Source of the DNA: Allium sativum | Taxonomy: Eukaryota > Streptophyta > Magnoliopsida > Asparagales > Amaryllidaceae | Length of the DNA stretch: 64,000 nt | NCBI GenBank assembly: GCA_030737875.1 | Contig: CM060910.1 | Span: 245,676,427 to 245,740,426 of the forward strand | Direction of reading: 5' to 3' | Shown here: positions 44,661 to 56,429 of the stretch, in pieces | How positions within the stretch are numbered: position 1 is the stretch's first letter | How the letters are laid out: the number at the start of each line of letters is the position of its first letter | The notes under the pieces: model-generated | Database searches by the model: none | What the model was told of the DNA's origin: nothing | What the model saw: only the letters and a program-made list of their open reading frames with translations | Program-made: the position numbers and the translations under genes

Positions 44661-47600
44661 TGTAACGACCCGACATTTTGACCTCTCCAAGCCGGTAATT
44701 AAACCAACTCGAAACGCTCAAAACGACAGATTGTTTTGGCTTACACGGTTCAAAACAGAACAGACACAGAATCACAGAGTACAAATATTGCAGCGGAATA
44801 AATTTTATAGAAATATCAGAGTTTACATAAATGATTTTACACAGCGGAAGAATATTTAAAACATGTACATAAATTTTCAAAAGAACAAAAATTACATTTT
44901 TCGTCGAGCGTTGCGCGAGCGGGCGTCTTTACGTCTCGTCTTCACGTTCCTCTCCTCTTTTGCGAGCTGAACTCTAAGCCTGGAACACTTAGGACCTGAC
45001 CCGAGTGTCCCATGCAAAATACACAAAACACCCGAGTCAGGATTAAACTTATTTCAAGTAAGTAAACTTCGACAAACACGTAATATAATTGTTTAATCCT
45101 ACAAATTAATAAATGATTTTGATCATAATAACCCACGAACTTATCAAACATGGACTGGAATATTTGCATGCAACAATACAAGGAAGGTGATGGCAAAAGG
45201 AAATGCAGTAAGTCAAAACAAACAGCCCAGACGTTACAATGAAAAACTCATCATCTTACTGAAAGTTGGCGTGGATTCTTCAGTTGTGCACAGGTAAATC
45301 AAAAGCACTTTTCTTTCACATATTGTAACGTTTAAATGCGTGAGCCATGCATGCATGTTTCATAAATGGGTAAGATCATAATTAATTAAACTTTCTGCAG
45401 CATAAGCAGCTAAAAGGCATATAAACTTGCCCCTGATTGAACAACCGATAAAAATTTCCATCCAAATTCTTTTTCTAAAATGACACGGTAATTATTTCAA
45501 TGTAGTAAAATATGCCTATGCGTTTATGCGGTCAAGGGATGGTAAAATCTTTCCATAGGCTATGTAACACACATGTAGTGTTAAGGGGATTAAATAGCTA
45601 CAGGTGCATGAATCCCAATGGCAAATAGGAAGAGGTTTCCTTGTAGTTGTCTCATGCAGCAAAGGAAAAAGGGTTCATTCATAGCAGAGGTTGTTACACA
45701 CTCCTGAATCATATATGTGAAATACACACCCCGTGCACCATACTCACGCACCCACTGTGTGCATACTCTTTTACACACGCATGGGAACACATGCATGCAC
45801 TACACACCAAGATATAATACGCTCACATGCATATACTAACCCGCATACACTCAACACATAAATATTTATATTCACTCACACATGTAGAAATGTAAGCCAA
45901 GGACAAAATAACTTATGGTGTGCACGTATTCTATTATTTTAAATTTCCTTCACATTGTCACAAATTCTTCAACACATTGGCCTTCATTTGGGTGCAGTCA
46001 GTTAATGAAAACATAGTAGGAAACAATGTGTAAATATGTTAACAGTATATGCAATCCCACTGATACAAATCAAAAAGATCTAGTCTACAAAATCATTAAA
46101 AATAAGTGCATTCTCCATACTTAAAGCATGCAAAACCGTCAAGCACTAAACCTCAAATTTTAGAACACAAGCTTTTGTTCATATAAATTTAAGTCGAGCT
46201 CAGAAACTTCCCAACTAGCGATCAGTTTCAAAGAAACAACAATTAGATTAATTTGTTTAATACGCAGTTATAATAGAAACTGGTTAGGGTGACTTAATTT
46301 AAATATGTGATTAAATTTTCCAAATTCTTCATTTTCAGTCTTGGTTGAGGTTCTCACCCTTGATTTTTACCCCTTTTTCTAAATTGTCTTCTCATATAGG
46401 ATTTTATAATCATGATAAACATTAGCTTAAAACCCATTCGATCACACACTGGTTTGCAAGGGAGAAAAGCCCCAGGTGAAACATGCACGACATGTAACAG
46501 CAAGGTATCAAGGCCTAGCAGCAAATAGAAGTTATATCCGAACAAGTATGTGCGCTATCTCACTTCAAAACCAAACAACTAAAATCAAAATTTGTGACCA
46601 AGACAGCCAATGACAAACGTAGTAGCAACTAGCCCAACAATTATACCTAGTGAAAGCGAAATTTACAACTTGTCAACAAGTTTAAAATCGTAAATTAGAC
46701 TTACGTTTAATCGCGATTGCGGACAGTGAAGCTGGCAGCAGCGCTGTTCGGTTTACTGGAACAGTGTTGAGTCAGGCTACAACTTCTATCTTGCGTAAGG
46801 AGTAAGACGCTGCAGCAGTGATGGACGATGGCGGAACAAATTTTGGGAGGAAGACACATCAGCGGTTCAGGTTCAAGCTTCAGCAAGGAGAGGGAAAGTC
46901 GGTTGGAAAGCCTGTAGGTGGTTGGAGCTACAACTGGTAGGAACGTGAGGTGGAACTGATTTGGGTTTGAAGGTTCGGAGCTGCGGTTTAGGTGGCGTCA
47001 ACTTCAGGCGAGGATGGAGCCAAAACAGCACGGCAAAGGAAAAGGCGCAATCTTTTTGGGAAAGAAGAGGCCAAGGCGAATCGGCGGAGGAAGGGACGAT
47101 GGCAGCAGGCCATTGATTTCTTGAGCCGATTTGTGGAGATAAATTGATTTGGCAGAAACTAATTTGGGGGAAAAATGAAATGAACGAGGCCAGAAATGAG
47201 GAATAAATGGAAAGTGCACGGTGATAGAAGGGACACGGGTTTGAACTGAGAGGGGAACGCGTGGAAAAGCTCAGAACAAAGAATACAGGTGTTGCAAACG
47301 AACGATATATCAAGGACAAGTGTTAAAATGTTGTTTTTTTTTAGTAGATAATAATTTATATGAATACATCAAAATTCAAACTAATACAAGATTATAATAA
47401 ATCTCAAGGTTAAATTAAAACCAAATTTAACTAAACAATCTATTCAAATTCAAGTTAAATTGAAAAATCAAATACATAATTTCTAAAATATTCAATTGGC
47501 TTTAAAATATTGTTAACGTTTAAATCAAAACATTTACATTGAAAAATCCATTTACAAAAGATTTCTTATTTTTTTTATTTTAAAAGCAAAACCAAGTTTA

Positions 47601-47704
47601 AAAGAGTTAGAAAAATCTAGATTTTATATCGAAAATATTTATTTTAAAAGTTAAATCTTAATTTTAAACATATTTTAAACATTGAAATTTTCTAGGCCGT
47701 TACA
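44661..47704 (-). repeat. A-family LTR, complete, second of a tandem pair (3044 bp)
   Basis: Nearly identical to the preceding LTR and separated from it by just ACT, the complement of the AGT that normally lies between LTR and primer site. It has the hairpin 44995-45041, GTAAGT at 46699-46704 (minus) and the same U3 boxes. A purine tract complement follows at 47705, so it is the 3' LTR of an internal region. Confidence 0.88.
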
Positions 47705-49444
47705 ACCTCCCCCACTTAGAACTTCTCGTCCTCGAAAAGGAGAGATCGAAAAATAAAAACAAAGTATGAAATAATTTCTTCGACTCAACATCCTGCTTTT
47801 ATTTCAAATCATTCGAAATATTACACTTTCTTTTATATCGAATTATACTTCACTTCGGGATTTTAAAACAAAAAATCACTTCCAAAAACTTCAAACATAT
47901 TATGATAAAATCAATATCAATATATACGTTCCATTTCCTCGAGAAGTTTCTCCCCATGACAAGGTTACTCGGGAACGACCTATCGCACGAAATAGTATAT
48001 ATATATGACGTCTCTCCTTTCCCAGGAGCCGACCATCATAAGGACTCAAAAATCCCAAATCACACACACCCTTTCTTTAGTCACGGGTTACCCAGTTCCA
48101 TGGTTCATATCAAATCATTTCATATCCCGAAGGTATAAATCATTTCGCAACAATAATTCGCAAATACTTTCAATCATAATATTGTTGTTTTTCAAAACAT
48201 TTCAAATATCGGGATTCAAGTCGTCGAAATTTCCTTTTGTTTATAAACCACTTTTATAAACTATATCATATCCAAGTATTTGGAAAACAAGTTCAATCAA
48301 TACGATTCCTTAATATCTTCTCAAATCAAGTAAGCTTTTCAAATTTCCAAACTAAAAACTTCACAAATCATTCATAGAAATCGTATCGAAATTCTTTAGA
48401 TCAAATTTTATATAATCGAATTATTTTCCTTTCTTTCAAAACATTATTTTCAAACTATTTCAAAACATATCTTGTTTGAAAATTCTTTACACAAATACCA
48501 AATCTCGTCTGAAAAGGTTTCATTATTCAATTAGACAGAAAATCTCTCGAAACGGTTTTATACAAAATATCACCACGCTTTCGCTACGCTACTCTGATTT
48601 GGCGTATACATATTTCAAGCGAATTTGTTCCGAAGTATTTACTCAAAATATTTGAAGTCCATTGCACCATTTATATTTCAAGATCCAATTTCTATGCGTT
48701 GGCTAAATTCTACATTTCAAAACCAATAAATTACCATGTAAAGTCCATTTGTCGATGTTTCATTAACAACACTTCAATATTATTTGCCAAATCGCTTTAT
48801 ATTTCGTAGTCATTGAAGACGTCGCACATAAAACATTTTAAATGTTTATACAGCTTTAAGTATTTCTCGACGTCTTAATCAGAAATATATAGTAATCCCA
48901 TTTTCGAAACTCGAAAATAAGTACTAATGGTGCCATGGTCATCAGTAGAATCATCCTCGAGCGACAAGAATGTGATTTTATATCCATCTAGTATATAACG
49001 GACTTCGTATATACGTTCATGACGTGTATATACAAAATCTTTATATACTTGACCGTCCAACCTTGACGTCAAATAAATACTTGCAACCGTTTATTATTCG
49101 TTGAGAATCCTTTAAATTTATAACTTTGAATTAACGGTCTTCTTATATAAATCTCATATATATAATTTGCAAAATATTTTGAATTTCACATTCCAATCTC
49201 GAAGTTTTTATTCTTTCAAACTCTTGTTAAAACCAATTCATTAATCGCTTCTCACTCGATGACTCCGAACTGTTCGCCGCTGGATTTCCGAAGTTCTTAT
49301 CGCAAAAGCCTTTTTATTTTCGAAAATATCTTCTTCAATTTTTTTTTTTTATTTCAAAATCTCTTTCAAAATAAATTTTCCGAATTCCGCTGATTCTAGC
49401 ATCAATTCTGCTCAACCGAATAAGCCAAGTTTATATAAACCTGA
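47705..49444 (-). other. Non-coding internal region of the tandem-LTR element
   Basis: Purine tract complement at 47705-47720 and a one-mismatch version of the pre-PPT hairpin (47722-47739). AT-rich and homologous to 38200-39627. No gag or pol. Its right end leads to the primer site at 49445. Confidence 0.8.
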
Positions 49445-49456
49445 GCTCTGATACCA
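49445..49456 (-). other. Primer binding site (tRNA-iMet)
   Basis: The minus strand reads TGGTATCAGAGC, two bases from the B LTR edge at 49459. It links an A-type internal region to a B-type LTR. Confidence 0.9.
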
Positions 49457-49458
49457 CT

Positions 49459-52396
49459 TGTAACGACCCGCCTTTTTGCCCAGTTCTCGTCGGTAATTAG
49501 ACCAACTTAAACCGTTCAGAAAGATGAGTTGTTATGGGTACAAACATATATCGAACAAAATAACAGAACCTTTTCATTGCTCAGAAACAACCTTACATCA
49601 GAATTACATGAATATTAGAGTTACAACATAAACTATACAGCGGAAGAAAGTAAATACACTCTCAGTGGAAGGTCAAATTCATACAGCGGAAGCTTCGACT
49701 CTAGCGTAGGCTCCAAATTCAGAAAAGCGCTCCAAACTTCGCTCCAACGAACTATAACTGCAAAACTAAACTACTAGCTGCCCGTGCGAAAATTAGTGGG
49801 CACCCAGAGTTTAGGAAGAACAATAAACTCCAGGTCAGTCATGGGACTGGTGTGAGAACATAAAAATAGTTGCTTTTATGGTTCATTTTAAAGTTGGGTA
49901 TTTCACCGGACCACGCCGCTAATGCGGAACGGGTTTACTCCATGTGAATGCCCGTGCACATAAATTCGCAATGACCTTTGGAAAATGAAGCTATCATAAG
50001 CTCGTCCCACATCACACAATGCAAGCGCACACCAGATGGGCGAGGTTTATCTTATGATAACCAAACATGCTTTCATATGTAAAAATCCTCTTTCATACTA
50101 TATATATATATATAGTGTGGGAAACAATTTCGCAAATAAATGTATTGATCCTAGACGACATGATACCCCATAATATATGTCGCCATATATATACAATAAA
50201 AATCGTCTGGCTCGTATTGGAGATTTGGATTTCCAACTTGATGATTCCTGGCACGAAAGATCAATCGGAACTCAAGCGAAAAGTAATCACGGGTTTTTCA
50301 TCCAGACGCGGACACCAATACAAATCACGAGGCAGATCAACGGTTTCGACCAGACGCGGCCCCCCGAACATACCCTATTCCAGTTCATAAGTGGTTTTAC
50401 CCACTACTGCAGCGGTCTTCATCAATTCATATATATATACACATACTAACCGCCAGTTTCTCATCATCCGGGGTGTGAGGTTTGTCGATGTCACGTCATA
50501 CACAAAGCATGCCTAGAAAAGCAATGTCTTGATCATCACTAGCTCGTTCATAACTCGGGTATGTCACATTAACAATTCACGACATATCACTGATTTAATC
50601 AATGCATACCCTCTAAGTTCATATGACTTAGAGATGAGGATAAAATATGTGCCACAAATCCGATATATATTAACGGAGATCAGTGCTATGTGGTAAATTT
50701 CAATGTCAGACACACCATCCATACAAGTCCGTCCTGGGTCTGAACGGAACGAAATCCGAAAGTTTTCCCCATACGTTCGGACTTCTTGCCACTCCGGAAA
50801 TAGGGGTATCTCTCTACTGTAGCTATCAGTAAAGAAATAAATCGGCAATCAGTCTGTTCGATGTGAAGAACCACGGTCTTCACTCGTCAATTCTAAGTCT
50901 TGAATTTGCTTCATGCGTCGTACTATTACTTGGAATGGTTTCCGGACCTAAATCCGATCCCGGTATTTCCAAGTAATAAGCGTGCTTAAACAATAGTTAT
51001 GGATCAATCGGATTTCCAATGTTAAATCTCCTTCCAAAACGTTATTTATTAACTTATGCTCAAGGTTGGATTTATTTAAATTTCCATAACCTGGTTTATC
51101 GCCTTAACCCTTCCTCGAAATTCGATATTCATTTCAAATCTTATATTTCAAAACAAAATCTTTATTGGTAGTTATTCCTTCCGTATATCTTCAAAATTTC
51201 CAAATCTAAAGTGGTTTAAATTCCATTCTCGATAACTCCACCTCCTGATATTTCAAATAGATCTTAAATCGACTTAATATTCAATAACAGTTAACCGCTT
51301 AAGAAGATATTAGGTTGCCTTGACAAATTAAAATTTCCTTTTCACATCGAACATTCGACTAACTCAACCAAGCTCTTCTTCTTTTACATTTTCCAACTTT
51401 CAATATCTTATCTAGAATTTGCCGTTTTTAAAACAAATTTTTATACGAAATAAATTTTAGCACATTAAGATCTGTCAGAATATTTAACAAACTCTTTTCT
51501 ATAATTTAAACAATAATCCATGGTTTTTAAAATCTTTAAACCACTCATTATAGAAAAATTTATAATAACGTTAAACGTTACAGAAAGTGCCGAAATGGAT
51601 ATTATGTCACATGGATTCGAATCTTTCCCAAATTAATATTTTCTTTCATTATTATTTTCCAAACTCATTTAATTATTTACAGAATCCCCGATAGTGATTA
51701 TATGGGTAATGAATCCCAATCACTTTCATAAAAGAAAAGCTCAGATACATAACTCAAACTATTTTACCAACTACGTATCAATCCTCGATTGCAACATTAC
51801 TAGTTTGAGAATATTTTCAAAGCTCCGTTTCAATTTAATCGACACTTGAACAAAATATTTCTCAAGTTTTACTTCAAATCAAATTGAATAAAAGAAAACA
51901 ATATTTTCTCAAATCCTGCTTAACTTCGAGCGTCCAAAGTTAGTTGAACATTTCAAAAAAAAATAAAAATCGTTTTAATCTTTCATGACGGTCCTTTACC
52001 ATTAGTAACTTAGATCTCCAAGGTCATTTGAAATCTAAATTTAAAATTAAAATTTCAATTATTACTTAAATATTAAAATCGTCATAGAAAAGAGATTTAA
52101 ATCGGTTGTCCGTATAAATCCCCAACTACGGTGTATGTTTTGCAACCATCAACCATCAATAATCAATATTATGAACATGCATTCATTCACTACAACAATA
52201 AAACAACCATTCAATTGTACGCAAAGCGTTACGCTAAATAACGCTTAGTGTTCGGTGTAGTTTAACTAAATCGACATCATCAAGCATCACATACAACAAT
52301 CAATCATCCACAAGCCATTAATTAAGCTAACAAATTTTAATTTTTAGCTAATTATAATTGACCATTTAAAAATAAATTTAAATGTTCTCACCGTCA
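49459..52396 (-). repeat. B-family LTR, minus orientation, lacking leader and U3
   Basis: It starts TGTAACGACCCGCC and aligns, inverted, with about 54923-57899 of the complete B LTR, including the stem 50926-50976. It stops about five bases past the splice-donor-like GTGAGA (complement at 52386-52391), where filler begins. Its 3' part is well conserved; 51000-52390 is more diverged. Confidence 0.8.
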
Positions 52397-52870
52397 TTTT
52401 TTTACTATTATAAGACAGAACCAAGTGGGTGATAAGCCATTACACCAATTCATTTATTTACTATTCACTTAAAGTGAATTGAATAGTAAACTTAAATCTG
52501 AATTTACTATTCACTTAAAAGATTTCGAGATAATTGAATAGTAAACAATTATGAATTAATAGAAAATGAATAGTAAAGAATATTAGTCCATTTATAAATT
52601 TAAAAGTAAATTATAAGCCATTACACCAATTCATTTTAAGTGAATTGGTTCACTTTAAGTGAATAGTAAACAAAACTTGGTTTAAGACAGAACCATCCCA
52701 TTTAACATGATATTATTCCGAATAAGCCAATTTACTTTTGAATCTTATTTCATTTGTCTGGCACTACAGATTTCGAAAACTTAAATCTTCATTTTTTTTT
52801 ACTATTATAATTCTAAGGTCAGAAATCTAAAAATCATTTACTATTCACTTAATTACAAGTCAAATTATCT
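52397..52870. other. Filler DNA assembled from copied fragments
   Basis: Positions 52698-52767 are an exact 70-base copy of 26143-26212. Positions 52579-52607 are an exact 29-base copy of 24572-24600 (also at 34914-34942). Between them, words such as TTTACTATTCACTT, its complement, and ATAAGCCATTACACCAATTCATT repeat two to four times. No gene. The right edge is approximate. Confidence 0.8.
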
Positions 52871-53322
52871 CGAACAAATAATGTACAGACTTGATCATAG
52901 CATGTTTGAAATTTGAAAGCAAATTTAGTTTTTGAAAACCCCGAAGTAATTTATGCGTATAGAAGAAATATATAATATTTCAATGGTTTGTGATGAAATG
53001 GGATTCTAAGTCAGAAAAATCATTTTTAGATTTTCAAATGCGTTGTGAACTATGACTTGTAATCATAATATAAACTCAAACTTCTTTAATTAATTTTTCC
53101 GAAATTTTATCTTTCTAACATAATGATTTAAGTTTATTTAATTAAACTTGGATATAAAAAGGTTTTTGCAAATTTAATCATATGAATTTTTTTTCCTCTA
53201 TAAGTTGCTCTAATAAGTTTAGACCTAATATAAGAATTTGTAAGTTTAACAAATTTATTTTGCTTATAGATAATTTGACGATCCCTCCTTTTCGAGGACG
53301 AAAAGCCTTAAGTGGGGGAGAA
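52871..53322 (+). other. Internal 3' region with hairpin and purine tract before B LTR
   Basis: AT-rich non-coding sequence leads to the hairpin CTTTTCG-AGGA-CGAAAAG (53288-53305) and the purine tract TAAGTGGGGGAGAA (53309-53322). This fixes the plus orientation of the LTR that follows. Confidence 0.85.
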
Positions 53323-54479
53323 TGTAACGATCCAAGATTTTTAAAATCAAATTTGAATTTAATATGAATTTTAAATAAATTTTGGATGGTTTGAATAAAT
53401 TTAAATAAAATTTTAAGGCTATATTATTACTTTAAAATGATCGAAATTAATTTCATTTGCGAAATTTTGTTATAACAATATTTGTTTTGGGGTATGGTTC
53501 GTCATTAGTCGAACTATTAAAATGAATTGTAATTCAGTTAATAAAATTGATTAGAATCTGAAATTTAATTTTAATTAAATATTCATTTCAAATTTTTGTT
53601 CAGTTTCAGTTCGCGTAGTCTTAAAATATTTTATAGGATTTTTCTGTAATTTTTAATTTGGAAAATAAACATATATTTTTCTAATGTATTTTAGGGTAAC
53701 TGTGGTCCCTTTTGACACTTTACAGAACTAATCAACCGGTTTGTTTTATTTTTGTTTTGGGATCATGGCATAATAATGTACACGATTATAATGTTAGTTT
53801 ACTGTCAATGATTATCGATAATAAAAAAAATGAAATAAATCGAAAAGGAAAATTTAGTGTGCAAAGTACAAATGAAAAGGAAAAGGACATGCCAAAATAT
53901 AGGATCTAAAACATTGAAGGCAAATAAATGTATGGTGAGACAAATGGCAACATGGAGCCACGTTTTGTACCTAGCAATACATTTTTCTTTCATGCCTTTT
54001 TTTCTCCTGTATGTGTCCATTTAGTTTCCACGCATGTATGTGCATGCAGAATATTTTAAGAAAAAAAATTTTAAATCAAAACGTGGCAGGCAAATAAATG
54101 GAAGGTGGGACAAGTGGATGCTTATTTACACGTGCACTCACCATTGTTTAAGTTAATACAAAGCTTCACCTCTCTCACATGTCTCTTATTCCAAATTTTA
54201 GTTTCATTTCTCCCCCACTCCTCCTGATAGCTTCCGCCGTTTCTATGTTAATAAAAAAAAATATATAGAGAGAGAGTGAAACGAATGAAGGCTTGCTCCT
54301 GTGCATGCTGTCGGCCTCCTCATTTTACAATCCGCATCAGCAATCATATTCTCTTCTCAAAACCCCACCATTCCGTTGAGAGCTTCCACCGTCAGTCGGC
54401 TCCAATCAGTGCTGACAGTATGCATGTCTCGCATGCACATGCATGAGGACTTTTCAAGCCAAGTTTATTAAAAAAAAAC

Positions 54480-54495
54480 GGGGGGGGGGGGGGGG
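54480..54495. repeat. G16 homopolymer in B LTR U3
   Basis: Sixteen G directly follow an A run, about 90 bases before the TATA box. Homopolymers this long are unusual in AT-rich DNA and length errors are possible. Confidence 0.85.
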
Positions 54496-54581
54496 AGAAA
54501 ACGCAAAGCGTGAGAAGCCTGCATGCCTTCCTTTGGCCTATTCCACTTCTGTCCCTTCCGCAATAAAAAAAAAATCTATCC

Positions 54582-54588
54582 TATAAAA
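54582..54588 (+). promoter_or_regulatory. TATA box of B LTR
   Basis: TATAAAA lies about 1.26 kb inside the LTR, just before the GC-richer leader. CATGCA-type words lie upstream at about 54045, 54303, 54420-54445 and 54521. Confidence 0.6.
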
Positions 54589-56378
54589 CATGAACTGTGC
54601 ATGCGCGGTCCATGCCGAGACCATCCTCTTGCTTAGTCCGATCCTGTGTATTTTTCCAGATCTAAAGTTGGGTCAAAAAAAAAAAAAAAGAAGAAGATCA
54701 GCGTTGCATATACCTGCTCGCGCAAGAGAAATACAGAAGGAGAACAAGCTGCAGCGTTACATGCGTGTGGTTCGAACACGAAGAAGACGCTCTCCCATTT
54801 ACAACAAAAAAAAAGAGACAGAAAGGAGAACGAAAAGAGAGAAAGGCTAGAAGAAAAGAAGGAGAGCACGCAGGAATGTCGGAGTTTGGAAACAGAGAAG
54901 CGGTGAATTCTTTGGAAAACTAATTTGGTGAGAACATTTAATAAAATTTTATTTTAGAAATGGTTAATTATAATTAGCTGATAATTAAAATTTATTAGTG
55001 CTATTAATGGCTATTGAATGTTGATTGTTGTGTGATGTTTGGGTGAATATGTACGTTGTTAGAACGCACCGGTCACAGCGTTATTAAACATGACACTTGC
55101 ACACAATAAATTGTATGTCTAATGGTTGTTTACAATGAATGATGCATGTCTGTCGATTTAGATGGTTTGGTTTAATTGTATGAAACACACACACTGTAGT
55201 TGCGGATTTATGTGGATCGTCGATTAAATCGTCCTTCCCATGAACAGCATTTTTTTTTATATTAAATATTTGGAGATTTAGCTGAATTTAGTTTGAATGG
55301 AAATAAGTTTTAAAATTTAAAACACTAACGCAATATTGAAATAAATATATATTGGTTCATTATTTTACGATACGCTTTGAAATAATTAGACAAGTTGGAA
55401 ATAACGTATTGAGTTTGATTAAATGAATTTGTCTATGCAAATAGAGTTGTTTTCTATTATTTGAGAACCTACAAGGATCAATAAATGTTCATATAAACGA
55501 TTTTTGGAATTAAAGAGGTTTGTAATATAGATCAGATAATGATCGGAATATGTTTTCAGCATTTAACAATTGGACGAGATTTGTAAAATTATCATTTTTA
55601 AAGTTTCGAGGTAATTGGGAAATATTTTGAATTTGAAATAATGACTTTTGAAGCGATTTGGAGCTCGAATGCAAATATAAAATATTATTCGAAAATGGTT
55701 TAAAGTTAAGTTACGAAACTTGGTTATATTAATCGTTATATGATTTGAATTGAACGCGTCGTGTAACAACAGTTCATTTATATCGATATTATTTCAAACG
55801 ACCATACTTGAACATTTAAATCAAGTTTACATGAACAAGAAGCATTGAGTTCTATTTACAATGACTTTTGAATAGAAAGAAATTTTCAGATTGCGGCATA
55901 TGCTTTCAAGTTATGTTTTAAAAAGGCTATATTTATAGTTTAACGGCCGTAATAAGGAATCGATTAAAATGGATTATAAGTCGTTGGGAATTCGGAAAAA
56001 TTGATTTAAACCATTTTATGACTTGATATGAAGGATATGATTTTAATGATTTGCAATTTTTCTATAGTGCCTTACATTTTCGTTTAGATGGTTTGGGTTT
56101 GAAGTTTGTAAGTCATTTACCATGAGTTGAAACCAAAATGGATTTGTGAAGTATTTTGGAAGGTTTAAAGGAATTATAGGAATGATAACCAAAATAAAGG
56201 AATTATGTTTGAGTTTGAGGTTGGCAACGAATATGGAATTTCTAAAGACAATTAAGTTAGTAACAGGATTTAAAGAACTTGAAATGAGTCCAACCTTAAA
56301 TGAATTGAGTACGATTGGGAAGGAGATTGAATTGAAAATTCCATATGATCCATGACTATCGATTTAAGAATACGCTGA

Positions 56379-56429
56379 TTACTTGGAAAGACCGGGATCG
56401 GATTTAAGTTCGAAAACCATTCCAAGTAA
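56379..56429 (+). other. Conserved 10-bp stem-loop of B LTR
   Basis: TTACTTGGAA (56379-56388) pairs perfectly with TTCCAAGTAA (56420-56429). The arms are unchanged in the other B copies (17217-17267, 23977-24027, 50926-50976) while the loop varies. Confidence 0.7.

Noticed and set aside
54590..54906. Arg/Lys/Glu-rich small proteins in the B LTR leader
   Set aside because: Overlapping frames on both strands over A-rich and GAA-rich low complexity; no conservation in the other B copies, which lack this part.
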